Assembly (NCBI RefSeq): GCF_014650575.1
Contig: NZ_BMVF01000001.1
Span: 558,001-622,000, forward strand
From: Streptomyces naganishii JCM 4654
GTDB taxonomy: Bacteria > Actinomycetota > Actinomycetes > Streptomycetales > Streptomycetaceae
Reading direction: 5' to 3'
DNA: 64,000 nt
The translations under genes were made by a program, and so were the position numbers. Numbering within the stretch: the stretch's first letter is position 1; each line of letters starts with the position of its first letter. Positions 52,336 through 60,578 of the stretch are shown piece after piece. Under the pieces are notes generated by a model, which was not told the DNA's origin, did no database searches, and saw only the letters and a program-made list of their open reading frames with translations.

Positions 52336-54603
52336 TCACTTCTTCGGCGGCCGGGGAGGCCTCGGCGGCGGGGGAACGTCGTCGGGCGGGGGCGGCGGCC
52401 ACTCGCCCGCGCGGGGCCGCGTCCGCCGCTCCGGCGGACGCGGGGGCGGGGGCGGCACCGGCCCGATCATCGTCGGAGCCCCGGCGACATCGCCGTCCCC
52501 GTCCGGCTTGGAGCCGTGGTCGGGGTCGGGCAACCGCAGGTAGGGATTGGTGTCGGGGTTCGGCGGCCGATACGGCACCTGCGGCACGTAGGGCCCGGCC
52601 TGCCCGTCCCGGCCCCCAAGGCCGCCTGCTCCGCCCCCGTCCCCGCCACGTCCGCTCCGGCCGTCCCCGCCACGTCCGCTCCGGCCGCCCTCGCGGCTTC
52701 CGGTCTGCCCGTCCCCGCCGCTGCCGGTCCGCCACGCCTCGCCGCTTCCCCTCCGCCCGTCCTCGCCGCTTCCCCTCCGCCCGTCCCCGGTCGGCGGAGC
52801 AGCAGCCCCGGTCCACGCGTCGCGGGCCCCGGAAGCAGGGTTCCCAACTCGCCCACCCCGGCCACCGGGAGCAGCGGCTTCCCCTCGTCCGTACCCGGGA
52901 CCGTACGGTTCCGCCCGCCCGTCCCGGGCCCCGGTGGCCGGGGATGCGGCTTGCCCGTCCGGGGCTCCGGGAGCAGCGGCTCCCTCTGGTCCTTGACCGG
53001 GCCCATACGACTCCGCCTGCCCGCCCCACCGCCGGGTGGCGTCCCAACCCCCCGGTCCCGTTTCCTCCCACCGCCGGGTGGCGTCCCGACCACCCGGCCC
53101 CGCTTCCCCCCACCGTCCGGCACCGCCCGCCGGGCTCCCCGCGGGGATGCCCGGGCCGGGTACCGCGGTACCCGCCGCCGGGCCCGGTACCGCGGCGGCC
53201 AGTGCCATGGGCGCCGCCCGGCGGCCCGCTGCTCCCGTCGCGGTCGCCAGGAGGGCGCCCGCGGCACCCGCGCCGGCGCCCCACGCGGCGCCCAGCAGCA
53301 GCGCCGTACCCATGTGCCCGTGCAGCTCGATCCCCGCGCCGAACGCGTCGAAGCCCAGTACCGACAGCGAGGCGTCCACGGACACCTCCGTCAGCCAGGC
53401 GAGCAGCGGGAGGGCGAGCGCGGTCACGACGCCCAGCCGCAGCGCGCACCGTCCCGCGAACCCGAGGGCGCCCCGGCCGCCCTCACCGGCGGGCACGGGA
53501 GTCCGTACCGCCGTCAGCACTCCCGCCAGCAGCATCATCAGCGCCGCCGCGACCCCCAGCAGCCATACCCGGCCGTCCAGTTGGGCCAGCCGCCCCAGCG
53601 TGACCGGCTGGTCCGAGTGCACGCTCAGCAACTGGTCCAGCGGATGGGGCAGCAACTTGGCCAGTTCGCCCGTGGCCTTGCCGTCCCACGGCACGAACAG
53701 GCCGAGCGGGATGCCGAGCCACACCCCGTTCGGCGCTCCGAGCAGCGCGGCGCCCGCGATGCGCCGGGGATGGGCGTCCCCGATCGCCGCGTACCCGGCC
53801 GCCGCCAGACCCGCGACGACCGCCACCAGTAACACGCTCACCAGCGCCGATACGGCCGGCCGCACGATGCGGTGCACGGCCTGCCAGCCGCGCGGCAGCG
53901 GGGCGCGGCGCGAGGCGAGCAGGGCGACGAACAGGATCCCCGCCGACCAGCAGAGCCCGCCGAACAGGGTCGGCGCGGTGTCAACGGTGAACCCCACGGC
54001 CGCCTTGGCGTCGATCAGCTTGCCGACGTTGTCCGGCAGCAGCCCCCCGATGTCCCCGAGGTCGCCGAGCCCGGGAATGCTCACGCCCCCCGAACTCCCG
54101 CCGCCCGGCAGCCGGTCGAGCCCGAGCGAGCCGCCGTCGATCGTGACGACGTCGTGACCGGCCCAGGCCAGGCCGCCCATCATCGCCACGAACAGCGCCA
54201 CCACCGCCCCCGCCCGCGCCAGCAGTTCGGCCGGCGCGATCACAACTCCCGCCGAGCGGAGGGACCGCAGGAAGAAGTACGACAGCAGCAGCGCACCGGC
54301 CAGCCCTACCCCCAGTGGCGTGATCTGGATGGCGGTGTGCGCCTCGGCCCCCTTGAGGCCGAACGCCGACACGTCCCCGGACGGCTTGACCGCACCACCC
54401 GCCCCAAGTGCCACCACCGCCGCGGTCATCGGCCCGAGCGAGGCCGCCGAGTCGGCGCCCAGCAGATGCAGACCCAGCGCGGCCGTGCCGGCCATCCCCA
54501 CCAACGCCCAGCTCACGCAGGCGATCGCGGACAACAGCACGTCCGGCCACGGCGGACGGACGCCGTGACCGGCGGTGGTCCCGACTCGCTCGGCAGCACT
54601 CAT
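52336..54603 (-). CDS. Large multi-TM protein with repetitive Pro/Gly-rich tail (streptophobe-type)
   Basis: A 755-aa protein. Residues 1-435 contain about ten hydrophobic helices (for example VLLSAIACVSWALVGMAGTA and SALVSVLLVAVVAGLAAAGY) with an extracellular Gly-rich loop GLDRLPGGGSSGGVSIPGLG. The C-terminal 300 residues are low-complexity Gly/Arg/Pro with imperfect repeats (GDGRRGSGEDGRRGSGE; RSGRGGDGRSGRGGDG), ending in polyproline. NCBI uses the name streptophobe for similar Streptomyces proteins (from memory). Its gene is divergent from the FHA-ABC gene and may share function with it. The ATG is at 54603; the promoter lies in the shared 229-bp gap. Confidence 0.8.
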   Translation of the reverse strand: MSAAERVGTTAGHGVRPPWPDVLLSAIACVSWALVGMAGTAALGLHLLGADSAASLGPMTAAVVALGAGGAVKPSGDVSAFGLKGAEAHTAIQITPLGVGLAGALLLSYFFLRSLRSAGVVIAPAELLARAGAVVALFVAMMGGLAWAGHDVVTIDGGSLGLDRLPGGGSSGGVSIPGLGDLGDIGGLLPDNVGKLIDAKAAVGFTVDTAPTLFGGLCWSAGILFVALLASRRAPLPRGWQAVHRIVRPAVSALVSVLLVAVVAGLAAAGYAAIGDAHPRRIAGAALLGAPNGVWLGIPLGLFVPWDGKATGELAKLLPHPLDQLLSVHSDQPVTLGRLAQLDGRVWLLGVAAALMMLLAGVLTAVRTPVPAGEGGRGALGFAGRCALRLGVVTALALPLLAWLTEVSVDASLSVLGFDAFGAGIELHGHMGTALLLGAAWGAGAGAAGALLATATGAAGRRAAPMALAAAVPGPAAGTAVPGPGIPAGSPAGGAGRWGEAGPGGRDATRRWEETGPGGWDATRRWGGQAESYGPGQGPEGAAAPGAPDGQAASPATGARDGRAEPYGPGYGRGEAAAPGGRGGRVGNPASGARDAWTGAAAPPTGDGRRGSGEDGRRGSGEAWRTGSGGDGQTGSREGGRSGRGGDGRSGRGGDGGGAGGLGGRDGQAGPYVPQVPYRPPNPDTNPYLRLPDPDHGSKPDGDGDVAGAPTMIGPVPPPPPRPPERRTRPRAGEWPPPPPDDVPPPPRPPRPPKK
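52637..52788. repeat. 24-bp in-frame tandem repeats in the 3' third of the streptophobe-type gene
   Basis: Identical 24-bp units stand at 52637-52660 and 52661-52684 (starting CCGTCCCCGCCACG). A different 24-bp unit is doubled at 52741-52764 and 52765-52788 (starting GCCGCTTCCCCTCCG). Both encode eight-residue repeats in the disordered tail. A longer duplicated block around CACCGCCGGGTGGCGTCCC lies at about 53028-53100. Confidence 0.8.
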
Positions 54604-54770
54604 GGCAGACCCCCCGATCCGCGGTGCGGCGACGCGGCCGCACATGTCCCCCTCGCGTGGAATACCACTCTCCGGCCCGGTTTCAACCCCGTCAACGCAA
54701 ACTGTCGAAGCGTGCGTTACGTACTCATGACAAGGCCCGGCTTTCGGTCAGAGGGCGGAGCCTGAAATAG

Positions 54771-54799
54771 TTCCCCACGATGTTCGACATCCCTAGACT
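54771..54799 (+). promoter_or_regulatory. Candidate promoter of the FHA-ABC gene
   Basis: TTCCCC (54771-54776), 17 nt and TAGACT (54794-54799) precede the GTG start by 33 nt. The predicted start lies near 54807, giving a 26-nt leader that carries the GGGGGAC ribosome-binding site. Confidence 0.55.
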
Positions 54800-54832
54800 C
54801 CCTGTGATGGGGGTAACTCGGGGGACAACTCA

Positions 54833-57346
54833 GTGGGGCATGGAGTGCCGGAACTCGTACTGGAAACAAACGGACGGACCTGGACGCTCGATGCGTCCCG
54901 GCCATACACCCTCGGACGCGATCCGCAGGGGGACATCGTGTTCGACGACGCCAGGGTCTCCTGGCGGCACGCCACGGTCAGCTTCAACGGCCGCGGTTGG
55001 GTCATCGAGGACCACGGCAGCACCAACGGCACGTTCGTGGGGGGCCAGAGGATCCAGCAGGTGGAGATCGGCCCCGGCTCGGCCGTCCACCTGGGCAACG
55101 CCACCGACGGGCCGCGCCTGAACCTCTCCGCCGCGGTCGCCGCACCGCAGGCACAGCCTCAGCAGCAGCCGTACGCAGCCCAGGGCGCCGGCCCCGGCTG
55201 GGCCCAGCAGGCTCAGCGGCAGGCCCAGCAGGCCGGCTGGCAGCAGGAGCCGCGGCAGGCGCCGTCGATCCCCCAGCAGCAGGGCCCCGGTGGCGCGGCG
55301 GGGGCGCCGCCGGTCTACGGCGACCGCAGCCCGACCACGTTCCACCAGTTCTCGCTCGGCCGCGTCATGCGCATCGGCCGCGCCCTGGAGAACGACCTGG
55401 TCGTCTCCGACCTCCAGGTCTCCCGCAACCACGCGGAGTTCCACGCGACCCCCGACGGCCGCTTCGAGATCCGCGACCTCGGCTCGCACAACGGCACGTA
55501 CGTCAACGGCCAGCCGATCCCCAAGGGCGGCTCGGCGACGCTCGGCCCGACCGACATCGTCGGCGTCGGCCACTCGACGTTCCGCATCGTCGGCGACCGG
55601 CTCGAGGAGTTCGTCGACACCGGTGAGGTGTCCTTCTCCGCCCGCCACCTGACCGTCACGGTCGACGGCGGCAAGCAGATCCTCAAGGACGTGTCCTTCG
55701 GCGTCCCGGAGAAGTCGCTGATCGCGGTCATCGGCCCGTCCGGCTCAGGCAAGTCGACCCTGCTCAAGGCGCTCACCGGCTACCGCCCGGCCGACCAGGG
55801 CGAGGTCCTCTACGACAACCGCAACCTCTACAAGCAGTTCGCCGAGCTGCGCCAGCGCATCGGTCTGGTCCCGCAGGACGACATCCTGCACAAGGAGCTG
55901 ACCGTCAAGAAGGCCCTCAAGTACGCGGCCAAGCTGCGCTTCCCGGCCGACACCACGGCTGCCGAGCGCGAGGCCCGCATCGACGAGGTGCTGCGCGAAC
56001 TGAAGCTGGACATCCACAAGGAGAAGAAGGTCACCTCCCTCTCCGGCGGCCAGCGCAAGCGCGTCTCGGTGGCCCTGGAGCTGCTCACCAAGCCGTCGCT
56101 GATCTTCCTGGACGAGCCCACCTCGGGCCTGGACCCGGGCATGGACCGCGACGTGATGCAGCTGCTGCGCGGCCTGGCCGACGACGGCCGCACGGTCCTG
56201 GTCGTCACCCACTCCGTGGCCGAACTGGCGATCTGCGACAAGCTGCTGGTGATGGCGCCCGGCGGCGCCGTCGCCTACTTCGGGCCGCCGGAGGAGGCGC
56301 TGAACTTCTTCGGCTACGACAGCTGGGCCGACGTCTTCTCCGCCTTCGAGAACTACCGCGACTACGACTGGGCGGGCCGCTGGAAGGGCTCGCAGCACTA
56401 CCAGATGTACGCCGCGGACATCGACGCCGTCGCCCCGCAGTCCGTACACATGCCTCCGCCGCAGGCGATGAAGCCGCCCAAGCCGCAGGGCTGGGGGTCG
56501 CAGCTGCTGACCCTGATCCGGCGGTACGTCTCGGTGATCGCCTCCGACAAGGGCTTCCTGGCGCTGACGGTGATCCTGCCGGCGGTGCTCGGCGCGGTCA
56601 GCCTGCTGATCGACCACAACAGGGGCCTGCTGGTCAACCCGGTCAACCCGCGCACCGGCATCCACGTGCCCAACGGCACGGCGACCACGGTGCTGCTGAT
56701 CCTCGCGGTCGGCGCGTGCTTCGCGGGCGCGGCCAACTCCGTCCGTGAGCTGATCAAGGAACGGGTCATCTACGAGCGCGAGCGTGCGACCGGCCTGTCC
56801 CGCTCGGCGTACCTGATGTCCAAGGTGGTCGTGCTCGGCGCGGTCACGGTGCTCCAGGGCCTGATGGTCGGCCTGATCGGCTTCTCCAGCCGCGAGATCC
56901 CCGACAAGGGAGTGGTCCTGGGCAACGCGACGCTGGTCGAGCTGTGCCTGCCGATCATGGCGCTGGGCTTCACCTCGATGATGGTCGGCCTGGTCATCTC
57001 CTCGCTGGTGAAGACCGCCGAGAAGACCATGCCCCTGCTGGTGATGTTCGCGATCATCCAGGTCGTCTTCACCGGCTGCCTGTTCACGCTGAACGGCACG
57101 GTGGGCGTCAACCAGTTCTCGTACCTGATGCCCTCGCGCTGGGCGGTGGGTGTGGCGGGCGCCACGCTGGACTTCAACAACATCGCCCCGAACACCGACG
57201 ACCCGGGCAAGACCGACCCGCTGTGGAACCACACGGCCACGGCCTGGACCGTCGACATGCTCGCGCTGATAGCGCTCGGCGTGATCTGCGGCTTCCTCGT
57301 GGCCCGCTTCCTGCGCCGCCACGAGCCGGAGGTCATGCGCAAGTAG
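54833..57346 (+). CDS. FHA-FHA-ABC transporter (Rv1747-like)
   Basis: An 837-aa protein with two forkhead-associated domains, an ATP-binding domain and an ABC2-type membrane domain. FHA1 (about residues 25-85) has TLGRDPQGDIVFDDARVSWR and HGSTNGTFVGG. A Gln/Ala/Pro-rich linker follows. FHA2 (about 175-240) has IGRALENDLVVSDLQVSRNH and GSHNGTYVNG. The ATPase has GPSGSGKST (301-309), TSLSGGQRKR and FLDEPTSGLD. Six TM helices end the protein. M. tuberculosis Rv1747 is phosphorylated by PknF, and its FHA domains bind phosphothreonine (known), so Ser/Thr-kinase control of export is inferred; no kinase gene is nearby. Confidence 0.94.
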   Translation: MGHGVPELVLETNGRTWTLDASRPYTLGRDPQGDIVFDDARVSWRHATVSFNGRGWVIEDHGSTNGTFVGGQRIQQVEIGPGSAVHLGNATDGPRLNLSAAVAAPQAQPQQQPYAAQGAGPGWAQQAQRQAQQAGWQQEPRQAPSIPQQQGPGGAAGAPPVYGDRSPTTFHQFSLGRVMRIGRALENDLVVSDLQVSRNHAEFHATPDGRFEIRDLGSHNGTYVNGQPIPKGGSATLGPTDIVGVGHSTFRIVGDRLEEFVDTGEVSFSARHLTVTVDGGKQILKDVSFGVPEKSLIAVIGPSGSGKSTLLKALTGYRPADQGEVLYDNRNLYKQFAELRQRIGLVPQDDILHKELTVKKALKYAAKLRFPADTTAAEREARIDEVLRELKLDIHKEKKVTSLSGGQRKRVSVALELLTKPSLIFLDEPTSGLDPGMDRDVMQLLRGLADDGRTVLVVTHSVAELAICDKLLVMAPGGAVAYFGPPEEALNFFGYDSWADVFSAFENYRDYDWAGRWKGSQHYQMYAADIDAVAPQSVHMPPPQAMKPPKPQGWGSQLLTLIRRYVSVIASDKGFLALTVILPAVLGAVSLLIDHNRGLLVNPVNPRTGIHVPNGTATTVLLILAVGACFAGAANSVRELIKERVIYERERATGLSRSAYLMSKVVVLGAVTVLQGLMVGLIGFSSREIPDKGVVLGNATLVELCLPIMALGFTSMMVGLVISSLVKTAEKTMPLLVMFAIIQVVFTGCLFTLNGTVGVNQFSYLMPSRWAVGVAGATLDFNNIAPNTDDPGKTDPLWNHTATAWTVDMLALIALGVICGFLVARFLRRHEPEVMRK

Positions 57347-57380
57347 CGGGCGGCGTCGCCGGTCACGGACCCGCGCACGC

Positions 57381-57413
57381 GAAGGGCGGCACCCCACCGG
57401 GGTGCCGCCCTTC
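57381..57413. terminator. Convergent terminator between FHA-ABC and transglycosylase genes
   Basis: GAAGGGCGGCACCCC and GGGGTGCCGCCCTTC form a perfect 15-bp stem with a 3-nt ACC loop. It lies 35 nt past one stop and 28 nt past the other. Confidence 0.92.
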
Positions 57414-57440
57414 CGCGTGTCTCGAAGGCCCGCGCCGGCC

Positions 57441-58175
57441 TCAGTACGCGCTGTTGACGTTGTCGATCGAGCCGTAGCGGTGCGCGGCGTAGTTCGCCGC
57501 GGCCGTGATGTTGGCGACCGGGTCGTAGATGTTCTTCGACGTGCCGGGGACGTGGTACGTGTTGAAGGTCGGGTCGATGACCTGCAGCAGGCCCTTGGAC
57601 GGGATGCCGTTGACCGCGTTGATGTCCCAGTTGTTGATGGCCATCGGGTTGCCCGAGGACTCCCGCATGATGTTGCGGTGCAGGCCGCTGTAGGAGCCGG
57701 GGATGTTGTGCTGCTTCATGATGCCCAGCGCCTGGCGGATCCAGCCGTCCAGGTTGTTGCCGTAGCTGGTGGAGACGGCGACGGTCTGCATCTGCGGACG
57801 CTGCGCGGAGCGGCTCGCGGCCTGCTTGGCGTGGCGGGCGGCCTCGGCCTTGTGCTGGGCGGCGGCCTTCTCCTTCGCCGCGGCCTGGGCCTTCTCCTTG
57901 GCTACGGCCTGCTTCCTGACATCGATCTGCTGGATCTTGACGCTGGCGCCGGCGAGCTGGTCGGTGACGCTGGCCTTGACCTCCTTGACGGGCGCGGAGG
58001 CTATCTGCGCCGGGGCGGCGGAGACGGCGTCGGCCGTGGTCGTCGTCTGCGCCTGGCCGGGGACGGCGGTGAAGGCGAGGGAGGCGGCGCCGAGGGCGGC
58101 GACACCGGCGACGGCGATCTTGTGGGTCTTGGTCAGGTCACGACTGGAGCGGGGGAAGCGGAAGTTTGCGGGCAT
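57441..58175 (-). CDS. Secreted lytic-transglycosylase-like protein
   Basis: A 244-aa exported protein. The signal region (KTHKIAVAGVAALGAASLAF, ending AVPGQAQ) is followed by a Lys/Ala/Glu-rich coiled coil (about residues 100-145, AKEKAQAAAKEKAAAQHKAE). The C-terminal domain reads IMKQHNIPGSYSGLHRNIMR, ESSGNPMAINNWD and SKGLLQVIDPTFNTYHVPGT. The Glu of RESSGNP with GLLQVI is the SLT pattern for peptidoglycan cleavage by 1,6-anhydro formation. ATG 58175 is chosen over earlier in-frame sequence because signal-like features start there. Upstream DNA (about 300 bp) is long and AT-richer, but no c-di-AMP riboswitch consensus was found. Confidence 0.9.
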   Translation of the reverse strand: MPANFRFPRSSRDLTKTHKIAVAGVAALGAASLAFTAVPGQAQTTTTADAVSAAPAQIASAPVKEVKASVTDQLAGASVKIQQIDVRKQAVAKEKAQAAAKEKAAAQHKAEAARHAKQAASRSAQRPQMQTVAVSTSYGNNLDGWIRQALGIMKQHNIPGSYSGLHRNIMRESSGNPMAINNWDINAVNGIPSKGLLQVIDPTFNTYHVPGTSKNIYDPVANITAAANYAAHRYGSIDNVNSAY

Positions 58176-58473
58176 GGCGAAATGGACCTCTTCGAGTAGC
58201 GCGGAGGTCGCTCTCCGGACTGCGGGAGGGGGTCCTTCCCACACAAGTGCCGGGGGCGGAAACCCGCGGCGCTGAGCGACGAGAGCAATTCTTAGCGGCC
58301 GCAAAATCCGAGGGCAAAGGTGTGACGTACGAAGCCGGATAGTGGATCGGTAACTGACAAAACGGGACAGACAGGGATGTCTGCCCCGTTCATCAAGGGA
58401 TGGTGTGTCTCCTATGCCCCTTCGTAAGTGATGTGCGCCCTATGTGCGTCCTCACATCGACTGAGAGGTTTCC
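58176..58473. other. Long upstream region of the transglycosylase gene
   Basis: 298 bp between the transglycosylase start and the QueA-like stop. On the minus strand TTGTCA and TATCCG occur about 155-180 nt upstream of the ATG but with non-standard 13-nt spacing. AT-rich words cluster at 58285-58380. A long 5' leader is possible. I looked for the ydaO-type (c-di-AMP) blocks GGGGTGAA and GACCGGGGGAACC and did not find them. Confidence 0.5.
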
Positions 58474-59613
58474 TCACGGCCAGTTGCCGTCGCAACGCTC
58501 TGTGTGAGTGGTTTCCGGAAGGAGGAGGTGCACGTCCCCGAACTCGTGCCACAGGTACCGCCCGGCCCGGGCCTCCTCGTAACCGCGGTCGACCGCCGCC
58601 CGCCCCGCCACCGCCTCCAGCATCAGCAGATGCGAGGCCTCCGGCTCGTGCAGCCCCGTCAGCAGCCCGTCGACCACACGCACCCCGCGCTCGGGCGTCA
58701 CCACCAGGTCCGTCCACCCCGCGGCCGCCCGCACCACCCCGTCCGGCCCGGCCGCGGACTCCACCGCCCGCACCGCCGTCGTGCCCACGGCCACCACCCG
58801 TCCGCCGCCCGCCCGGGCCGCCCCGATCAGCCGCGCGGACGCCTCCGGCACCGAGAACCGCTCCGGATACGGCGGCTCGTGCGCCTCCGCCGAGGCGACC
58901 CCCGTGTGCAGGGTGATGGGAGCGAACTGCACCCCCCGGCTCACCAGCTCCACCACCAGCCGCGCGGTGAAGGGCCGCGCCGCACTCGGCATCTCCGCGC
59001 TGCCCGACCCGTCGGCCGGCGGCACCGCGAACACCGTCTGGTACACGGACAGCGGCTGGTCCCGCTCCGTATAGGAGTAGCGGATCGGCCTGCCGTGCTC
59101 GCGCAGCATCCCCAGGACCCCGCCCCCCGGCCCCGAGACCCGGGCCCACCACAACCGCGCGCCACCCTCGCTCAGCGGCTCCTCGAGCACCAGCCGCACA
59201 CCCCCCGGCAGCCGCACCTCAGTACCCGCGGGCCCGCCCGCTCCTCGCCCGCCACCGTCCTTCCGAGGAGCGCTTCGCGCCCTGCCCGGATCACGCGCGC
59301 GCGTGGTCCCCCGCCCGTCCGGATCGCGCAGCTCGACCGCCCACCGCCCGTCGTCCCCCGGCGAGGAGAAGTGCACCACCACGCGCGCGTGCCCGATCCG
59401 CCCGTCCACCGCCGCGGCCAGCGTGGGGGAGGTGTTGACCACCAGCACGTCCCCGGCCCGCAGCAGCCCCGGCAGCTGTGCGAAGGCGTGGTGCGACACC
59501 TCCGTCCCGCGCGACACCAGCAGCCGTACGTCACCCCGGTCCAGACCCGGCCCGCGCTGCTCCACCGGCACCCGCGCCGACAGCTCCTGCGGCACCCGCA
59601 CCGCCGGCTTCAT
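58474..59613 (-). CDS. QueA-like S-adenosylmethionine:tRNA ribosyltransferase-isomerase
   Basis: A 379-aa protein of the QueA family, which transfers ribose from SAM to preQ1 in tRNA to make epoxyqueuosine. Visible QueA blocks are RLLVSRGTEVSHHAFAQLPG, LRAGDVLVVNTSPTLAAAV, the region RYSYTERDQPLSVYQTVFAV and ITLHTGVASAEAHEPPYPER, plus GTTAVRAVESAA. An Arg/Gly-rich insert (RARDPGRARSAPRKDGGGRG) interrupts the middle. Actinobacteria often lack the rest of the queuosine pathway (from memory), so the substrate may differ. ATG 59613 overlaps the stop of the SDR gene (ATGA), forming a two-gene unit. Confidence 0.87.
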   Translation of the reverse strand: MKPAVRVPQELSARVPVEQRGPGLDRGDVRLLVSRGTEVSHHAFAQLPGLLRAGDVLVVNTSPTLAAAVDGRIGHARVVVHFSSPGDDGRWAVELRDPDGRGTTRARDPGRARSAPRKDGGGRGAGGPAGTEVRLPGGVRLVLEEPLSEGGARLWWARVSGPGGGVLGMLREHGRPIRYSYTERDQPLSVYQTVFAVPPADGSGSAEMPSAARPFTARLVVELVSRGVQFAPITLHTGVASAEAHEPPYPERFSVPEASARLIGAARAGGGRVVAVGTTAVRAVESAAGPDGVVRAAAGWTDLVVTPERGVRVVDGLLTGLHEPEASHLLMLEAVAGRAAVDRGYEEARAGRYLWHEFGDVHLLLPETTHTERCDGNWP

Positions 59614-60326
59614 CGCGCCTCCAGCAGGGACGGCGCGCTGTAGCGGCCGCTCGCCGGCCGCTCGTCCAGCAGCCGCACGAACGCCGGCACCACGTCCGCG
59701 GGCGCGGGACGCGGCGAGTCGTCCTCCGGTACGGCCGCCGCGTACAGGTCGGTGGCCATGTCCCCGGGGTCCACCGCCCACACCCGCAGCCACGGCTCCT
59801 CCACGGCCAGCACCGCCGCCAGCTGGTCCAGGGCCGCCTTGGACGCCCCGTAGCCGCCCCACGTCTCGTACGCCTCCTCGGCCGCGTCCGAACTCAGCGT
59901 GATCACCGTGCCCTCGGCCGACCCGCGCAGCCACGGCAGCGCCTCCCGCACCAGACCCAGCGCGGCCACCGTGTTCACCTCCAGCGCCCGGCGCAGCCCC
60001 TCCAGCGGCAGCTCCGCCAGCCGCCGCAGCGGCTCCGCGCCCAGCGCGCTCGCGTTGTGCACCACCAGGTCCACACCCCCGAACCCGCGCGCCGCCCGCA
60101 CCAGGGCGGCCCGGTGCCCGGCGTCCGTCACGTCCCCGGGCAGCGCCTCCACCCGCGCCCCGTACCCGGCCACCGCACGCGCCGCCTCCGCCAGCGCCCG
60201 CCCGCCCCTCGCGTCGAGCACCAGATCCCAACCCCGCCCGGCCAGGGCCTCGGCCAGCGCCCGCCCCAGCCCCTTCGAAGCCCCCGTGATGATCGCTACC
60301 GGCATGACACCCGTTTCCCTCGTCAT
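59610..60326 (-). CDS. SDR-family oxidoreductase
   Basis: A 238-aa classical SDR. It has TGASKGLG at the N-terminus, HNASALG, the catalytic Ser in LSSDAAEEAYETWGGYGASK and the Tyr/Lys in YGASK, then VDPGDMATDLY. ATG 60326 (MTRETGVMPVAIITG) is preferred because AAGGGGGG lies 8 nt upstream; an internal ATG at 60305 is an alternative. The stop overlaps the QueA-like start, so an unusual pairing of an SDR with a tRNA-modifying-type enzyme is cotranscribed. Substrate unknown. Confidence 0.88.
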   Translation of the reverse strand: MTRETGVMPVAIITGASKGLGRALAEALAGRGWDLVLDARGGRALAEAARAVAGYGARVEALPGDVTDAGHRAALVRAARGFGGVDLVVHNASALGAEPLRRLAELPLEGLRRALEVNTVAALGLVREALPWLRGSAEGTVITLSSDAAEEAYETWGGYGASKAALDQLAAVLAVEEPWLRVWAVDPGDMATDLYAAAVPEDDSPRPAPADVVPAFVRLLDERPASGRYSAPSLLEAR

Positions 60327-60578
60327 GACGCCCGCCCCCCTTGGGCCGGGCCGTCGCGTTCCGCCTCGTGATCGGCGTGCCGCCACCGTAGGAACGCGGC
60401 GCCCCGCGCCACCTCGGTCGCCGGCCCCGGAACCGCGCGGTCCTTCGCCCTAGGACGACCGGCCGGGGCCGCGGGCCGTAGGCCACCCGGCCGGGACCAC
60501 CGGCCTAGGACCACAGCCCTGGCCGGCCCCCCCACAGGTCCGATCCGCACTGTCACACCCCGCCGGTACCGTGAGGGC

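Noticed and set aside
54807..54832. Leaderless ATG at 54807 opening a separate protein ahead of the FHA-ABC gene
   Set aside because: Although TAGACT lies 7 nt before it, the frame is out of phase with the FHA gene and reads antipeptide-like sequence through it; the site more likely marks the transcript start only.
58176..58473. A c-di-AMP (ydaO) riboswitch upstream of the transglycosylase, as at some Streptomyces cell-wall hydrolases
   Set aside because: The conserved GGGGTGAA and GACCGGGGGAACC blocks are absent on the relevant strand.
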